The notes: a model not told the origin generated them from the sequence alone. A stretch of 64,000 nucleotides of DNA from Flammeovirgaceae bacterium UBA2338 (GCA_002344795.1 DDUM01000050.1:1-64000), one strand, 5' to 3'. Positions 27,632-37,238 are shown, numbered from the stretch's first letter. Made by a program: numbers and translations.

Positions 27632-28144
27632 ATGAAAAAACTACTAATTTTTATGCTAGCAGCCAGTATTCTGAGCATTTCAACATTTGCACAGGATAAG
27701 GCACCCACCCGTCCTGCGGACATTGGTGAAAGCGAGTTTGATGACTTTAAAAACAGTTCCTTCAACGTGTTAGAAGAATCCACCAAATTGGAGGCAAACC
27801 TGAAACACATTGATAAGGAGATCAAAGAATATTCAGGAGTATTGTCTACCGTGGGCACGGATAAGATCAAGGGGCATTATAAAGCTCTTACTGGTGTGAA
27901 AGGCGAGGTGGAAACAATCAACTCCAACATTGCTGAGCTGGATGATAAGGGGAAAGATATGGTGGCCAACGCCAGTAAAGTAACTCCTAAAATGAAATCC
28001 ATCAAAGCCACATCCAATACCAAGAAAGCAGTAGAAGGATTGGAGGCTTCCAAAAACAATATGAAGTCCATTACTCAAATGCTTCAGGAAGATATGAAGC
28101 TGTTGGGTGATGAATTAAAATCGCGTGGTGAGCCGATAGAATAA
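27632..28144 (+). CDS. Small secreted coiled-coil protein
   Basis: A signal peptide (MKKLLIFMLAASILSISTFAQ) is followed by about 145 residues that are almost wholly charged helix with heptad-like spacing, for example SSFNVLEESTKLEANLKHID and EVETINSNIAELDDKGKDM. No cysteines or enzyme motifs. It stands 49 bp before the CHAT-TPR gene on the same strand and may share its transcript. I do not recognise a family; it could be an extracytoplasmic chaperone or structural partner. Confidence 0.7.
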   Translation: MKKLLIFMLAASILSISTFAQDKAPTRPADIGESEFDDFKNSSFNVLEESTKLEANLKHIDKEIKEYSGVLSTVGTDKIKGHYKALTGVKGEVETINSNIAELDDKGKDMVANASKVTPKMKSIKATSNTKKAVEGLEASKNNMKSITQMLQEDMKLLGDELKSRGEPIE

Positions 28145-28193
28145 GGTTATGCTTGTTTAATTTCTTTAATTGCTTCACTAAATTATAGTATTT

Positions 28194-31007
28194 GTGATTA
28201 CCCGCATTTGCACCTTTCTTCTCTTGTTTTTCATCACCTGTTCTTATGGCCAAGATGATTTACTGGGGATGTTTGGAAAGAAGCTCACCAAAAAATTAAC
28301 CGAGAAGGGAAGTGAGCAAGTAGCCAGTCTTGATTCTGTTGATTTTCAATTTGCAATCTCCCTCAATCAAAGTGCAGGTTTTTTTGATGTAGAACAAAAA
28401 GGGGAAACAGGCGCATCACTACTCTACCAATTAAAAGAAGAGTCGGACAAGACCAAGCTGGAGTTAGCAAGAGAAAATCTGAAAACAGGAATCGGTTTGT
28501 TTGAATTCAACCGCTATAAGATGGCCGAGTTGTATGTGTTGGAAACAAAAGCAATGCTGGAACAAGATGGGCTGACCGATGAGTTGGTGTACTTGCGTAC
28601 TATTTCTAACCTTGGCCTGATCTACCTGGTGCAGGGAAAAGTATTAGCAGCAGAGTCGCTTATAGTTGAGTCACTTGCCGAAAGTGAGAAAGCTTTAGGT
28701 AAGAGCAGTGCTGCCTATGTAGCCAACCTTAACAACTACGCAAAACTTCACCAGTCACTGGGTAAATACAACGAAGCAGAAAAGGAATTTAATGAAGCAC
28801 TCCAGTTGTGTGAATCATTTTTTGGTGATGGCATGCAAAAGGCCATCATCTTAAATAACAAAGCCATGCTGTTGCACGTGATGGGCCGCTATGAAGAAGC
28901 GTTTGATCAAATGCACCTGGCCATGAAGTCATCTGAGGTTGCCCCTAAGAAGTTTCTGAGGTCAGGTGAAAATTCATTTGACAACAGAAAGTTCAGGGCC
29001 AACCTGGCTACCATGTACCAATTGTCTGGCCGCTTCGAAGAGGCGGAGCAAAACTTCCTGACCATTAAGAAGGTATTTGAAAACAGAGGCCAATCCAAAA
29101 ATATAGAATATGCAGGGCTGCTCAACCAGTTGGGTATCCTTTATATTCAAATGGGGAAGCATGAATTGGTACGTGATTTATTGGTTCAGTCCGGAGAGAC
29201 GTATAGAAAAAGATTTGGTGATCAGAATGTGTATTTCGCTAAGGTGCTGAATGACCTGGGTAATTTCTATCGGGAAACCGGCAAATATGAAGATGCAGAA
29301 AAGCAATTGACCCGTGCCTATGAAGTAAGGAAAAATATATTGGAGCCGTTGCACCCGGATTACATTCGCACGCAGGAAGACCTTGCTATTCTTTATTGGA
29401 AAACCAACCGGGGGGAAGAAGCTTATCGTCTCTACAAGGAGGTGATGGATAAAACCGTTGATTTTACCAATCGTTATTTTCCACCCATGAGTGAGGCAGA
29501 AAAGACTAAGTTTTGGGATATCACGGCTCCTCGCTTTCAGCGGTTCTACAATTTCTCATTAGAAAATAAGGGTTCCATAAAAGCATTAGAGACTGATTTT
29601 TATAATTATCACATCGCTACCAAAGCATTGCTGATCAACAGCACTAACAAGGTAAAGCACGCTATTTTGAATAGCAGTGATGAGGTATTGAAACAGGATT
29701 ACATCAATTGGTTGGATCAGAAAGAACAATTGGCGCAGATGTATGGATTCTCTAAAGAGAAACTGAAAGAGCAGAACATTAATCTTGAGGAATTGGAACG
29801 TCAGGTAAATGCCATGGAGAGATCGTTGTCTGAGAAATCTTCACTGTTTACGGCTGGATATGCCTCCAGGCAAACCGATTATTCGGAGTTGATCAATCTC
29901 TTAGGTGCCAATGAAGCCATTGTGGATATTGTCCGTGTGAGGTTGTTTGATCAGAACTTTAAAGATGAAGTAAAGTATGTGGCCTTTGTCTTAAAAAAGG
30001 AAAGTGGTATTCAGGTCATTGAGCTGGATAATGGTAGCCAGTTGGAAACGCGCTATGGGAAATATTATAGGACCGCCATTCAACAGCGTTTGCCAGACGA
30101 ATATTCTTACAATCAATTCTGGAGTCGTATTGATCCTGCTGTAGCCGGTAAGAAGGTGCTCTACGTTTCTCCGGATGGAGTGTACAACCAATTGAACCTA
30201 AATACACTTATAAATGATAAGGGAGAATACAATGTCAGCAAATATGACATAGCTATTTTGGGAAATGCGAAAGACTTAATAGATATAAAAGCCCGCAAGC
30301 CTAAAACTGGTTCCAAAAATGCGTTTCTTCTCGGATTTCCTGATTATGCTACAGATGCAGTATCACCCTTGCCTGGTACTAAAGTGGAACTGGACAATAT
30401 TTCTAAAATACTTAAGGCAGCTAATTATAATGTAACACAGCGGATGCAGAAAGAAGCAACTGAGAAAAGCATCAAGTCCATCAAAGCTCCGATGATCGTT
30501 CATATTGCCACACACGGGTATTTTCTTCAGGACACCAAAGGATCGCATGGATCTGTTTATGGCGTTAATGCAGAGAATGCATCCAACAATCCGTTGTTGC
30601 GCAGTGGATTAATTTTGGCAGATGCAAAAGGAGCCATTAATAATAACCCTTCTGATATTTCCGGTAGCGAAAATGGAATACTCACTGCCTATGAAGCCAT
30701 GAATCTTGACCTGGAAGGAACTGATTTGGTGATCATGAGTGCTTGTGAAACGGGGTTGGGTGATGTAAAATCAGGAGAGGGCGTTTATGGATTGCAGCGA
30801 TCGTTTCTTGTGGCCGGTGCCGATGCATTGATCATGAGTTTATGGAAAGTAGATGATGAAGCCACTCAGTTATTGATGTCGAATTTTTATTCCAATTGGA
30901 TTAAAGGAGGAAACAAGCAGAAAGCCTTCAAGCAGGCACAGGTGCAACTGATGACGAAATACAAAGAGCCCTACTACTGGGGTGCTTTCGTCATGATTGG
31001 GTTATAG
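28194..31007 (+). CDS. Secreted TPR-CHAT domain protein (caspase-like protease)
   Basis: The likely start is GTG at 28194 because it opens a signal peptide (MITRICTFLLLFFITCSYGQ). Residues of about 95-430 are at least eight TPR units (for example EEAEQNFLTIKK, YEDAEKQLTRAYEVRK). The C-terminal 350 residues are a CHAT caspase-like domain with catalytic His774 (HIATHGYF) and Cys851 (IMSACETGLGD), then GVYGLQRSFLVAGADALIMSLWKVDD. The predicted activity is a cysteine peptidase, and the signal puts it in the periplasm or at the surface. The last 17 bp overlap the convergent membrane gene. Targets are unknown. Confidence 0.9.
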   Translation: MITRICTFLLLFFITCSYGQDDLLGMFGKKLTKKLTEKGSEQVASLDSVDFQFAISLNQSAGFFDVEQKGETGASLLYQLKEESDKTKLELARENLKTGIGLFEFNRYKMAELYVLETKAMLEQDGLTDELVYLRTISNLGLIYLVQGKVLAAESLIVESLAESEKALGKSSAAYVANLNNYAKLHQSLGKYNEAEKEFNEALQLCESFFGDGMQKAIILNNKAMLLHVMGRYEEAFDQMHLAMKSSEVAPKKFLRSGENSFDNRKFRANLATMYQLSGRFEEAEQNFLTIKKVFENRGQSKNIEYAGLLNQLGILYIQMGKHELVRDLLVQSGETYRKRFGDQNVYFAKVLNDLGNFYRETGKYEDAEKQLTRAYEVRKNILEPLHPDYIRTQEDLAILYWKTNRGEEAYRLYKEVMDKTVDFTNRYFPPMSEAEKTKFWDITAPRFQRFYNFSLENKGSIKALETDFYNYHIATKALLINSTNKVKHAILNSSDEVLKQDYINWLDQKEQLAQMYGFSKEKLKEQNINLEELERQVNAMERSLSEKSSLFTAGYASRQTDYSELINLLGANEAIVDIVRVRLFDQNFKDEVKYVAFVLKKESGIQVIELDNGSQLETRYGKYYRTAIQQRLPDEYSYNQFWSRIDPAVAGKKVLYVSPDGVYNQLNLNTLINDKGEYNVSKYDIAILGNAKDLIDIKARKPKTGSKNAFLLGFPDYATDAVSPLPGTKVELDNISKILKAANYNVTQRMQKEATEKSIKSIKAPMIVHIATHGYFLQDTKGSHGSVYGVNAENASNNPLLRSGLILADAKGAINNNPSDISGSENGILTAYEAMNLDLEGTDLVIMSACETGLGDVKSGEGVYGLQRSFLVAGADALIMSLWKVDDEATQLLMSNFYSNWIKGGNKQKAFKQAQVQLMTKYKEPYYWGAFVMIGL

Positions 31008-31665
31008 TCTCTTCACCCAGTCTAAGTGCTCCTTTATAGAAAATTTGGGCAGCTACGGCCATGATCACATGACTCAGGTCGATGTGGTTAAACCAAATGC
31101 TGAGGGATAGTTCATTCATAAAAATCAGTGCAGCAATACTGGCGATGCCCACGCCAACTATGATAGTGCCACTCCCTTGGTCACGGGTTTTTAAGTAAGT
31201 AAACCCATGAAAGGTCAGCACTATTGCTAGCAAACCATACCCGGAGTGAAATTCTACCCATTGAAAGTTGAGGGTATAGATTGTAATGGTCATAACAATG
31301 ACCAGCTCTATTATATTAAGGATAAGGAATGCTTTGCCAACCTTTGGGTTGATCAATGGCCTGGCGTGCTCAATGGATGATCGTTCAATGAGTGCAATAG
31401 AAAACATGCTGATGATCCAACCAGGGAGTTTCCAGGCAAATGAAAAGGCGTATAAAAATCCGTGGCCAATTACACCACCGAAAAGAGTAGCCAGCCCCAT
31501 CAGTAGAAAATACCAACGAAAGTAGAGTTGGGTTTTACCGGAAAGCTTCTTCTTCGTAAGCCGATAATAGGCGATCAAACAAACAGCAGAGACAATGAGA
31601 TCGGTGAACATGTTCACCGGTTCATCTATTCGTATACCCAATACTTCAATGGAAGGTTGTGACAC
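30991..31665 (-). CDS. Multi-pass membrane protein of unknown function
   Basis: A 224-residue protein with about seven hydrophobic helices (for example VNMFTDLIVSAVCLIAYYRL, YFLLMGLATLFGGVIGHGFL, VIVMTITIYTLNF). It begins with GTG at 31663-31665. Its 3' end overlaps the end of the CHAT gene by 17 bp. A perfect 11-bp palindrome lies 7 bp upstream of its start codon. I do not recognise the family. It has no obvious catalytic motif, though a conserved-looking histidine-rich GHGF stretch occurs in a membrane helix. Confidence 0.7.
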   Translation of the reverse strand: MSQPSIEVLGIRIDEPVNMFTDLIVSAVCLIAYYRLTKKKLSGKTQLYFRWYFLLMGLATLFGGVIGHGFLYAFSFAWKLPGWIISMFSIALIERSSIEHARPLINPKVGKAFLILNIIELVIVMTITIYTLNFQWVEFHSGYGLLAIVLTFHGFTYLKTRDQGSGTIIVGVGIASIAALIFMNELSLSIWFNHIDLSHVIMAVAAQIFYKGALRLGEETITQS

Positions 31666-31671
31666 GCCTGA

Positions 31672-31701
31672 TAGTTACTTTTTGTTTTTCAAAAGTAACT
31701 A
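31672..31701. promoter_or_regulatory. Perfect 11-bp inverted repeat next to the membrane-gene start
   Basis: tagttactttt at 31672-31682 is mirrored by aaaagtaacta at 31691-31701 with an 8-base loop. On the minus strand it lies immediately before the GTG start of the membrane protein and about 48 bp after the old GNAT stop. It could be an operator, a 5'UTR hairpin, or a weak terminator; no T-tract follows. Confidence 0.5.
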
Positions 31702-31748
31702 ATATTGGAAGACCCGTAAATCGATTCAATAATTAGTTGTGTGTAGTC

Positions 31749-32276
31749 TTATTCACTGGGTATTTTATATTCTAATAGTGCTACTTTAAGATTCCTGTTT
31801 TGCGCGGCCAGTTCTTCACTGTCTGGTGTGATGCACTCATCTACAAAATAAAACCCAAAGCTTTTATAATAATTGATCATTATAGGATTGTCAGCCCAGG
31901 TATCCATACGAATAAATGAAATTTTATTAAGCCTGCCATGAAAAATGCTCTATGCAAGTACCATGGCGAATAGTTTATTTCCTTTATAGGCTGGGTTCAC
32001 TACGATACGATGCAGGTAAAGTGCATTGCCATTTTCACGTTCTCCCCAAATGAGCGGGTCGCTATAACATACGCTAAACAGCATAGCAATATCTTTTCCC
32101 ATCGTGATCTTGTATTGATTACCTTCCTCAATGTCTTTGATCAGGGCGTTTTTATCATATCCTTTCCACACCGGGTATGTATTCTTCCGCTGGTAGGCGA
32201 TTGCACTCTCGAAAAGCCCATAGATGGTATCTAAATCATCCTGCGTAGTATTAATGACTTTTGTCCTTTTACTCAT
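31749..32276 (-). pseudogene. GNAT acetyltransferase interrupted by an in-frame amber stop
   Basis: The first 108 residues (MSKRTKVINTTQDDLDTIYG ... LHRIVVNPAYKGNKLFAMVLA) are the front of a GNAT N-acetyltransferase up to the acetyl-CoA loop. TAG at 31950-31952 stops it. In exactly the same frame the sequence continues as SIFHGRLNKISFIRMDTWAD, then NPIMINYYKSFGFYFVDEC, to a TAA at 31749-31751. That is the normal C-terminal half (D-x-x-x-x-N-x-x-x-x-x-x-Y-x-x-x-G-F). The whole is a 175-codon gene with one nonsense codon, possibly from TGG. Either a true pseudogene, or a sequencing error at that base. Confidence 0.75.
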
Positions 32277-32289
32277 CGCTAATTAATCG

Positions 32290-32315
32290 GATGTCCAGTG
32301 CTTTTACCGGACATC
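32290..32315 (-). terminator. Weak hairpin after the TonB-like gene
   Basis: gatgtcc at 32290-32296 pairs with ggacatc at 32309-32315, about 30 bp downstream of the TonB-like stop on the minus strand. It lacks a clear T-tract, so it may be a weak or factor-dependent stop. Confidence 0.35.
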
Positions 32316-32341
32316 TAAACTACGCTAAAAAAATATGTTTG

Positions 32342-33016
32342 TTACCCTAGCTTGAATACAATTGGAATGATAATTTTTGTTCGTACGTTACGGCCACGTT
32401 GGCGTCCGGGATTCCATTTAGGAGATTGTTTGACTACGCGCACAGCCTCCTCATCGCACCCGCCACCAATTCCTTTTACTACCTGTACCTCATCCAATGA
32501 ACCATCCTTACCAACGATAGCCTGCACATATACTCTTCCTTCTATCGCCATTGATCTTGCCTGTCTTGGATAGCGCATATGTTCCCTTAAGAACTTTAAG
32601 AACTCTGCATTGCCTCCAGGAAACTCGGGCTGATCTTCAACAATCACAAAAATTTCATCTGTATCTTCTTTACTGATTGTTTCGATCGGTGCAACTTTAA
32701 TGGCCTCCGAGGTTTCTTTTATCTCTACATCAATCGTTACATCCAGGTCCTGTGCAATTTCTTCTTCATCTGGAACTTCAATTATCTTGGGTATAATGGC
32801 CTTTGGTGGAGGAGGGGGTGCCTGCTCTGTGGGAGGAATATCCAACAACTCATCGTTGAAGTTATCATAGTTCGCTAAGTTCACTGTGTTGCTATCGCCT
32901 TCTGATTTCCACTCAAATGCTATGATTACCATGCCCAGGCTTACGGCCAGGGAAAGTGAAAATAACATTCCACGCAGTTGGTGCACATCGGCCTTCGGGT
33001 TTTTCTTTAATTCCAT
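32342..33016 (-). CDS. TonB-family energy transducer
   Basis: The start is the ATG at 33016 (MELKKNPKADVHQLRGMLF), the opening common to Bacteroidota TonB proteins; a start nine codons upstream is less likely. One membrane helix (FSLSLAVSLGMVIIAF) is followed by the periplasmic Pro/Glu-rich linker PPTEQAPPPPPKAI. The C-terminal TonB domain has EFPGGNAEFLKFLREHMRYP, GRVYVQAIVGKDGSLDEVQV and SPKWNPGRQRGRNVRTK. It couples the proton-motive force to outer-membrane transporters. No ExbB/ExbD or SusC-like gene is nearby, so it may serve distant receptors. Confidence 0.9.
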   Translation of the reverse strand: MELKKNPKADVHQLRGMLFSLSLAVSLGMVIIAFEWKSEGDSNTVNLANYDNFNDELLDIPPTEQAPPPPPKAIIPKIIEVPDEEEIAQDLDVTIDVEIKETSEAIKVAPIETISKEDTDEIFVIVEDQPEFPGGNAEFLKFLREHMRYPRQARSMAIEGRVYVQAIVGKDGSLDEVQVVKGIGGGCDEEAVRVVKQSPKWNPGRQRGRNVRTKIIIPIVFKLG

Positions 33017-33238
33017 AACAGTGTTCTTTATTATGGATGTCAACGGAGAAGTGGAATTAAGGTGACGTAATTTCTTGTTTTTTTTATTGAACCGTTAAAA
33101 AACAACCTGAATCGTACATGGAGAGTGTGCATTGGACACGTTACGAATTTCACAACAAATGGTTATGAGTTTATTTTTATCAACAACCAATAAAAAAATG
33201 GAAAAGACTTGTAACCCTATGGAAACTGCTCCGTATAA

Positions 33239-34162
33239 CTACTTCTCTAAATTTTTTCTATCCCATTTTCCGGTCTTGGCTCCGGCTACATAGGTAGATT
33301 GTAAAAATTCCATGAGCATTTTCTCAGGGTCTTCGGACATGCGCACATCGTCATATTTAAGAAAAAATTCTCCCATTTCTTCACTCCAAAAGGCTTGTGC
33401 CGGAGTTACTTTTTCTTTGCTAAATTCGGGAGGAGAGGGATAGCAATAAGCATAAAACATGGGTAGGGGTGAGGCATCGCTACCTGGCCAAAAGCCGCAG
33501 CTGCTTACTTCTTGTGAGTAGGCTTCCTGCATTACTTCTTTGGGCATGTTAGGCATGGCACCCTGGTGCAAGGGCGCTTTTCTTCCTGAAAAACGCGTAA
33601 CAGCGATATCAAATGCACCCCAGAAAAAATGAACGGGACTGCACTTGCCGATAAAATCACCTCTGAATTTCTGAAACACATTGTGCGTACTAACAGCAGC
33701 CTGCCAAAAGTTGATTATGCTTTGCTTGTCATAAGATTTATTAATGCTGTTTTCTGCAAAAGGAATACTAGGTTCCATTTCATTAGGACTACCATGTATT
33801 TCGATATCAATGCCGATGCCTTCTAATTTGGTAAATAAGTCGTCATAGAAATCCGCAACTGTTCTCGGGTATAAATCGATAAATATATTCTTATGAAAAG
33901 TAGTGGAGATAACGACTACATGACTTTCAAAGTCAAACTCAATCTCGAACAAACCATCTTTATAAGGCATGCTTCCTGTGGTCAGTCCTCTTGTAGTAAT
34001 GTAAAGAGTCGTGTGCCACGAATGATTTTGCCATGGCATAGCTTTCAGTCTGATTTTACCTACAATCTGTGTCCATTGGTGAACCGTTTTAATGGTGTCC
34101 TTCCAGTTATTGTAGTCCAGTGCCGGCCATGCGTGGTTACAGCCTTTTATAATCGTATTCAT
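33239..34162 (-). CDS. DUF5996-family protein
   Basis: A 307-residue soluble protein. WPALDYNNWKDTIKTVHQWT, WQNHSWHTTLYITTRGLTTG, SPVHFFWGAFDIAVTRFSGR and the late SSCGFWPGSD match the pattern of DUF5996 proteins. The conserved histidine and aspartate positions suggest an enzyme, but no activity is established for the family. It ends 19 bp after the DUF885 start region begins on the same strand, so the two genes are likely an operon. Confidence 0.8.
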   Translation of the reverse strand: MNTIIKGCNHAWPALDYNNWKDTIKTVHQWTQIVGKIRLKAMPWQNHSWHTTLYITTRGLTTGSMPYKDGLFEIEFDFESHVVVISTTFHKNIFIDLYPRTVADFYDDLFTKLEGIGIDIEIHGSPNEMEPSIPFAENSINKSYDKQSIINFWQAAVSTHNVFQKFRGDFIGKCSPVHFFWGAFDIAVTRFSGRKAPLHQGAMPNMPKEVMQEAYSQEVSSCGFWPGSDASPLPMFYAYCYPSPPEFSKEKVTPAQAFWSEEMGEFFLKYDDVRMSEDPEKMLMEFLQSTYVAGAKTGKWDRKNLEK

Positions 34163-34181
34163 AATGGATGTTGTTCCTTTA

Positions 34182-35879
34182 TTACTTACCGTAAAATTTC
34201 CAGGTACTTTTAAAATTGCGATTTAATTTTTGATCCGTAAGGATGGCGCGCACCATCTCTACGGGCATGGCATTTTCATGCATCACAGCATCATGATATT
34301 GCTTGTAAGTCATTTTGCCGCTATCTACCAGTTCTTTCTTTAAAGCATAAAACTGGAAAGCGCCTGTCATGTAGGCCAATTGGTACAATGGACCATAGTT
34401 GGTGGTGAAAGACCTCCTTACTTCTCCTTCTGCATTGGCGCGTTCGTGTCCCACTTTGTCTACCAGCAAGTCGATGCACTGTTGGGGAGTCCATTTTTCC
34501 ATATGATAGTTAAGTGAGAAGATGATTCGCGCACAACGGTGCATGCGCCAGAAAAGCATACCGATTCGGTCTTCAGGGGAACGAGGAAAATCCATGTCCC
34601 AAAGGATGAACTCCCAATACAATGCCCAGCCTTCACTCCAAAACGGATTACGATAACTGCGATAGGGTTGGTAGCGTTTGTTCATAAAGCCCTGCATGTG
34701 GTGCCCTGCAATCAATTCGTGGTGCACCGTTGCTCTTGAGAAGTGGGGGTTGTTGCCACGCATGCTCATGAGTTTGTCTTCGTGGTTCATTTCATCCGTA
34801 GGGTAGGAGATTTGTAAGGTCTCGCCTCCAAGAAAGAACGGACTCACCAATTGTCGCTCTGGCGGAATCATTTTCATGCGCCAGGTCTCTTCGGCAATGG
34901 GTGGAATGGTGATCAGGTCATTTTGTTTAAGAAAAGAGATAGACTCGTCATAGAGCTTGAGCATTGCTTCCGGTTGTTGACCGGGTGGTACATAAGATTG
35001 TTTTACTTTTTCCTGAGCTGCTTTCCAGTTGTCACCAAAGCCCATTTCCCTGGAGGCCTTGAGTAACTCTGCCTCGCACCAGGCAAACTCTTTATTGGCA
35101 ATATCGATTAACTCCTCCGGTGTGTATGGAATCATCTCATACTGAAGGAGGCGGATGAGTTCACTGCGTCCGATGGGGTTACCAATAATGCCGCTACCAT
35201 CATCTTTGGGCTGACGGGCAGGATCAATTTTTGTGGTCAAGGCTTTTGCATATCGACCCAAGACGCTATCCAATTGTTGATAAGGGGTTGTGATCCACCA
35301 TGAAAATTGCGCATCATAGCCTGCATAGAAATCATAAACACTTCGGAGGGCCTTTTGTTGCCCTTCTATAATAGCACCTGCACGTCTGGCAAGGTTAGGG
35401 GCGAGGTGGGGTTGGTTCCCCAGGGTATTTAGTGTGGTAGTAATTGATTTTGAAATATCATTGAGTTGTTGCGCAACCTTTTCACTTTCTAATTGCTTGC
35501 CACGTCTGCGCAGTTTTTCAATTTCATACAATGGACTTGCCAGTGTAATGTACTTTGTGAGTTGAGCGGCTTCCTTTTCTTCCTGTGTGAGCAGGTACAA
35601 TTCATTTTCCAATTCACGTTTTATCAATAGGTAGTCTACTTTTCCTCCGGTAGAAAATGTTTCGAATGGGAGTTGCTCTAGTTTTTGGGTATAATCTTTA
35701 TAAAATGTAACTAATCGGGCCCTGCGCTCGGGGGATCCTTCAATAATGTAAAATCGTTCCAGGCTACCCCGGTCTGCTTCCAATTGGGTAATAAACGGAT
35801 ACATCTCCGATGGGGAGAATTGTGCCTCTGCCATGAAAGGCAAAGAGAACAGTGCAATAATGATCAAACGAAGTTTCAT
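34182..35879 (-). CDS. Secreted DUF885-family (M32/M3-like) putative metallopeptidase
   Basis: A signal peptide (MKLRLIIIALFSLPFMAEAQ) is followed by a 545-residue helical protein. ATVHHELIAGHHMQGFM is the DUF885 version of the H-E-x-x-x-H zinc motif (normally HEAIPGHHLQ). SEGWALYWEF and YMTGAFQFYALKKEL are the other family signatures. The family is placed near the M3/M32-type peptidases, so peptide hydrolysis in the periplasm is likely but not proven. It precedes the DUF5996 gene by 19 bp. Confidence 0.85.
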   Translation of the reverse strand: MKLRLIIIALFSLPFMAEAQFSPSEMYPFITQLEADRGSLERFYIIEGSPERRARLVTFYKDYTQKLEQLPFETFSTGGKVDYLLIKRELENELYLLTQEEKEAAQLTKYITLASPLYEIEKLRRRGKQLESEKVAQQLNDISKSITTTLNTLGNQPHLAPNLARRAGAIIEGQQKALRSVYDFYAGYDAQFSWWITTPYQQLDSVLGRYAKALTTKIDPARQPKDDGSGIIGNPIGRSELIRLLQYEMIPYTPEELIDIANKEFAWCEAELLKASREMGFGDNWKAAQEKVKQSYVPPGQQPEAMLKLYDESISFLKQNDLITIPPIAEETWRMKMIPPERQLVSPFFLGGETLQISYPTDEMNHEDKLMSMRGNNPHFSRATVHHELIAGHHMQGFMNKRYQPYRSYRNPFWSEGWALYWEFILWDMDFPRSPEDRIGMLFWRMHRCARIIFSLNYHMEKWTPQQCIDLLVDKVGHERANAEGEVRRSFTTNYGPLYQLAYMTGAFQFYALKKELVDSGKMTYKQYHDAVMHENAMPVEMVRAILTDQKLNRNFKSTWKFYGK

Positions 35880-36051
35880 AATTATTCAGGTTATGCTATT
35901 AATATAGTCGTGTGGACGGAGAATGACAACATTAATAGGCCGGTATTGCCCGCAGCAATTATGAATGGTAAGGGTGTACTGTTGTTAAATATGGAAATAC
36001 GGTGCTTTTTGCTGTTTGAAGTTGTAGCAGTGATTCGATGTATTTATAGAG

Positions 36052-36342
36052 CTACTCGTATAACTTAAGCCGATCTCTCAATTCCTGATTTTCCTGCTGA
36101 AGTTGCCATACTTGCTGTAATAAATTGTTGACTACATCAAGGCCTTCCATGTTGATATTTAATTCGAAGTGAAGGCGGATCATCTTCTCTACGCGTTGCA
36201 GGTGGGTCACCCTGATGTATTCCATATCTCCTTCCCGAACTGTTTCCAGGAGGTCATATTCCCGCAGTGATTGGATAAACGTTTCAGGTACGTTGTACTG
36301 TGTACAGAACGTGGTAATGGATATGATGGTCGGTTCTTCCAT
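36052..36342 (-). CDS. cbpM: Chaperone modulator CbpM
   Basis: A 96-residue MerR-like protein; ISITTFCTQYNVPETFIQSL and REYDLLETVREGDMEYIRVT are the HTH-like core, and a C-terminal coiled coil (LLQQVWQLQQENQELRDRL) follows. CbpM binds the J domain of CbpA and tempers its DnaK co-chaperone and DNA-binding activity. It starts 2 bp after the cbpA stop on the same strand, the classic cbpA-cbpM pair. Confidence 0.88.
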   Translation of the reverse strand: MEEPTIISITTFCTQYNVPETFIQSLREYDLLETVREGDMEYIRVTHLQRVEKMIRLHFELNINMEGLDVVNNLLQQVWQLQQENQELRDRLKLYE

Positions 36343-36344
36343 GG

Positions 36345-37238
36345 CTATCTTAGTTTAGCTAACTCAGCAAACAGTTCTTTTTCTTTTTCCGTAAGGGCAG
36401 TGGGCAGCTTGAGCTGATAGGTAACGTAAAGGTCGCCAAACTCACCTTCCTTTTTGTAGACAGGAAATCCTTTGCCTTTTAATTTTACTTTGGTGTTGTT
36501 TTGAGTTTCCAGCTTTACCTTTATTTTCACTTTGCCATCAAAGGTGTCGATCGTAATGTCACCACCCAACAACGCGGTATATAAGTTCAAATCTACAGTG
36601 GTATAAAGGTCGTCTTTCACCCTCTTGAATGTTGGGTGATTCTCAATTAAAAACTTAATGTACAGGTCTCCACCTGGACCTCCATTGATGCCGGGACCTC
36701 CGTGTCCCTTGATTTTAATCTCCTGCCCGTTGGCCACACCTGCCGGAATGGTAATACGGATATTTTTGTCATTTACGGTAAGGGTGCGTTTGTGAGTGGT
36801 GTATACATCCTTTAGGTTGAGGTGCAATTCGGCATGAAAATCCTGGCCCCGGAAGCGCACGCTTTGGCCACCTTGACGGGATCCGGCACTACCAAACATG
36901 GACGCAAAGAAATCGGAGAAATCACTTTCATTAAAAGACTGCCCACCACCCTGGTAGGTGCGATGCTGCCGCTGCTGTTGTTGATTTTGTTTTGCTTTTT
37001 CAAACTGCTCTGCGTGTTTCCAGTCTTTGCCGTACTGATCGTACTTTTTTCTGTTTTCCGGATTACTCAAGACCTCATTGGCTTCGTTTACCTCCTTGAA
37101 CTTGCGCTCCGCCTCTTTGTCGTTGGGGTTGAGGTCGGGGTGGTATTTGCGGGCCAGCTTGCGGTAAGCATTTTTGATGTCCTTTTCGGTAGCACTTTTA
37201 CTAAGGCCTAGTATTTTGTAGTAGTCGATATAGTCCAT
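36345..37238 (-). CDS. cbpA: DnaJ-family co-chaperone CbpA
   Basis: The start is the ATG at 37238 (MDYIDYYKILGLSKSATEKD); an upstream GTG-type extension to 37289 is not conserved. The J domain occupies residues 1-70 with the HPD signature in KYHPDLNP. A Gly/Gln-rich linker (QNQQQQRQHRTYQGGGQSF) and two substrate-binding C-terminal domains follow (ITIPAGVANGQEIKIKGHGG, LLGGDITIDTFDGKVKIKV). No zinc-finger domain is present, so it is CbpA rather than DnaJ. It stimulates DnaK ATPase activity; cbpM is directly downstream. Confidence 0.93.
   Translation of the reverse strand: MDYIDYYKILGLSKSATEKDIKNAYRKLARKYHPDLNPNDKEAERKFKEVNEANEVLSNPENRKKYDQYGKDWKHAEQFEKAKQNQQQQRQHRTYQGGGQSFNESDFSDFFASMFGSAGSRQGGQSVRFRGQDFHAELHLNLKDVYTTHKRTLTVNDKNIRITIPAGVANGQEIKIKGHGGPGINGGPGGDLYIKFLIENHPTFKRVKDDLYTTVDLNLYTALLGGDITIDTFDGKVKIKVKLETQNNTKVKLKGKGFPVYKKEGEFGDLYVTYQLKLPTALTEKEKELFAELAKLR

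Noticed and set aside
27532..27870. 112-codon minus-strand frame overlapping the coiled-coil gene
   Set aside because: It lies mostly antisense to a clear secreted-protein gene and has no independent signal.
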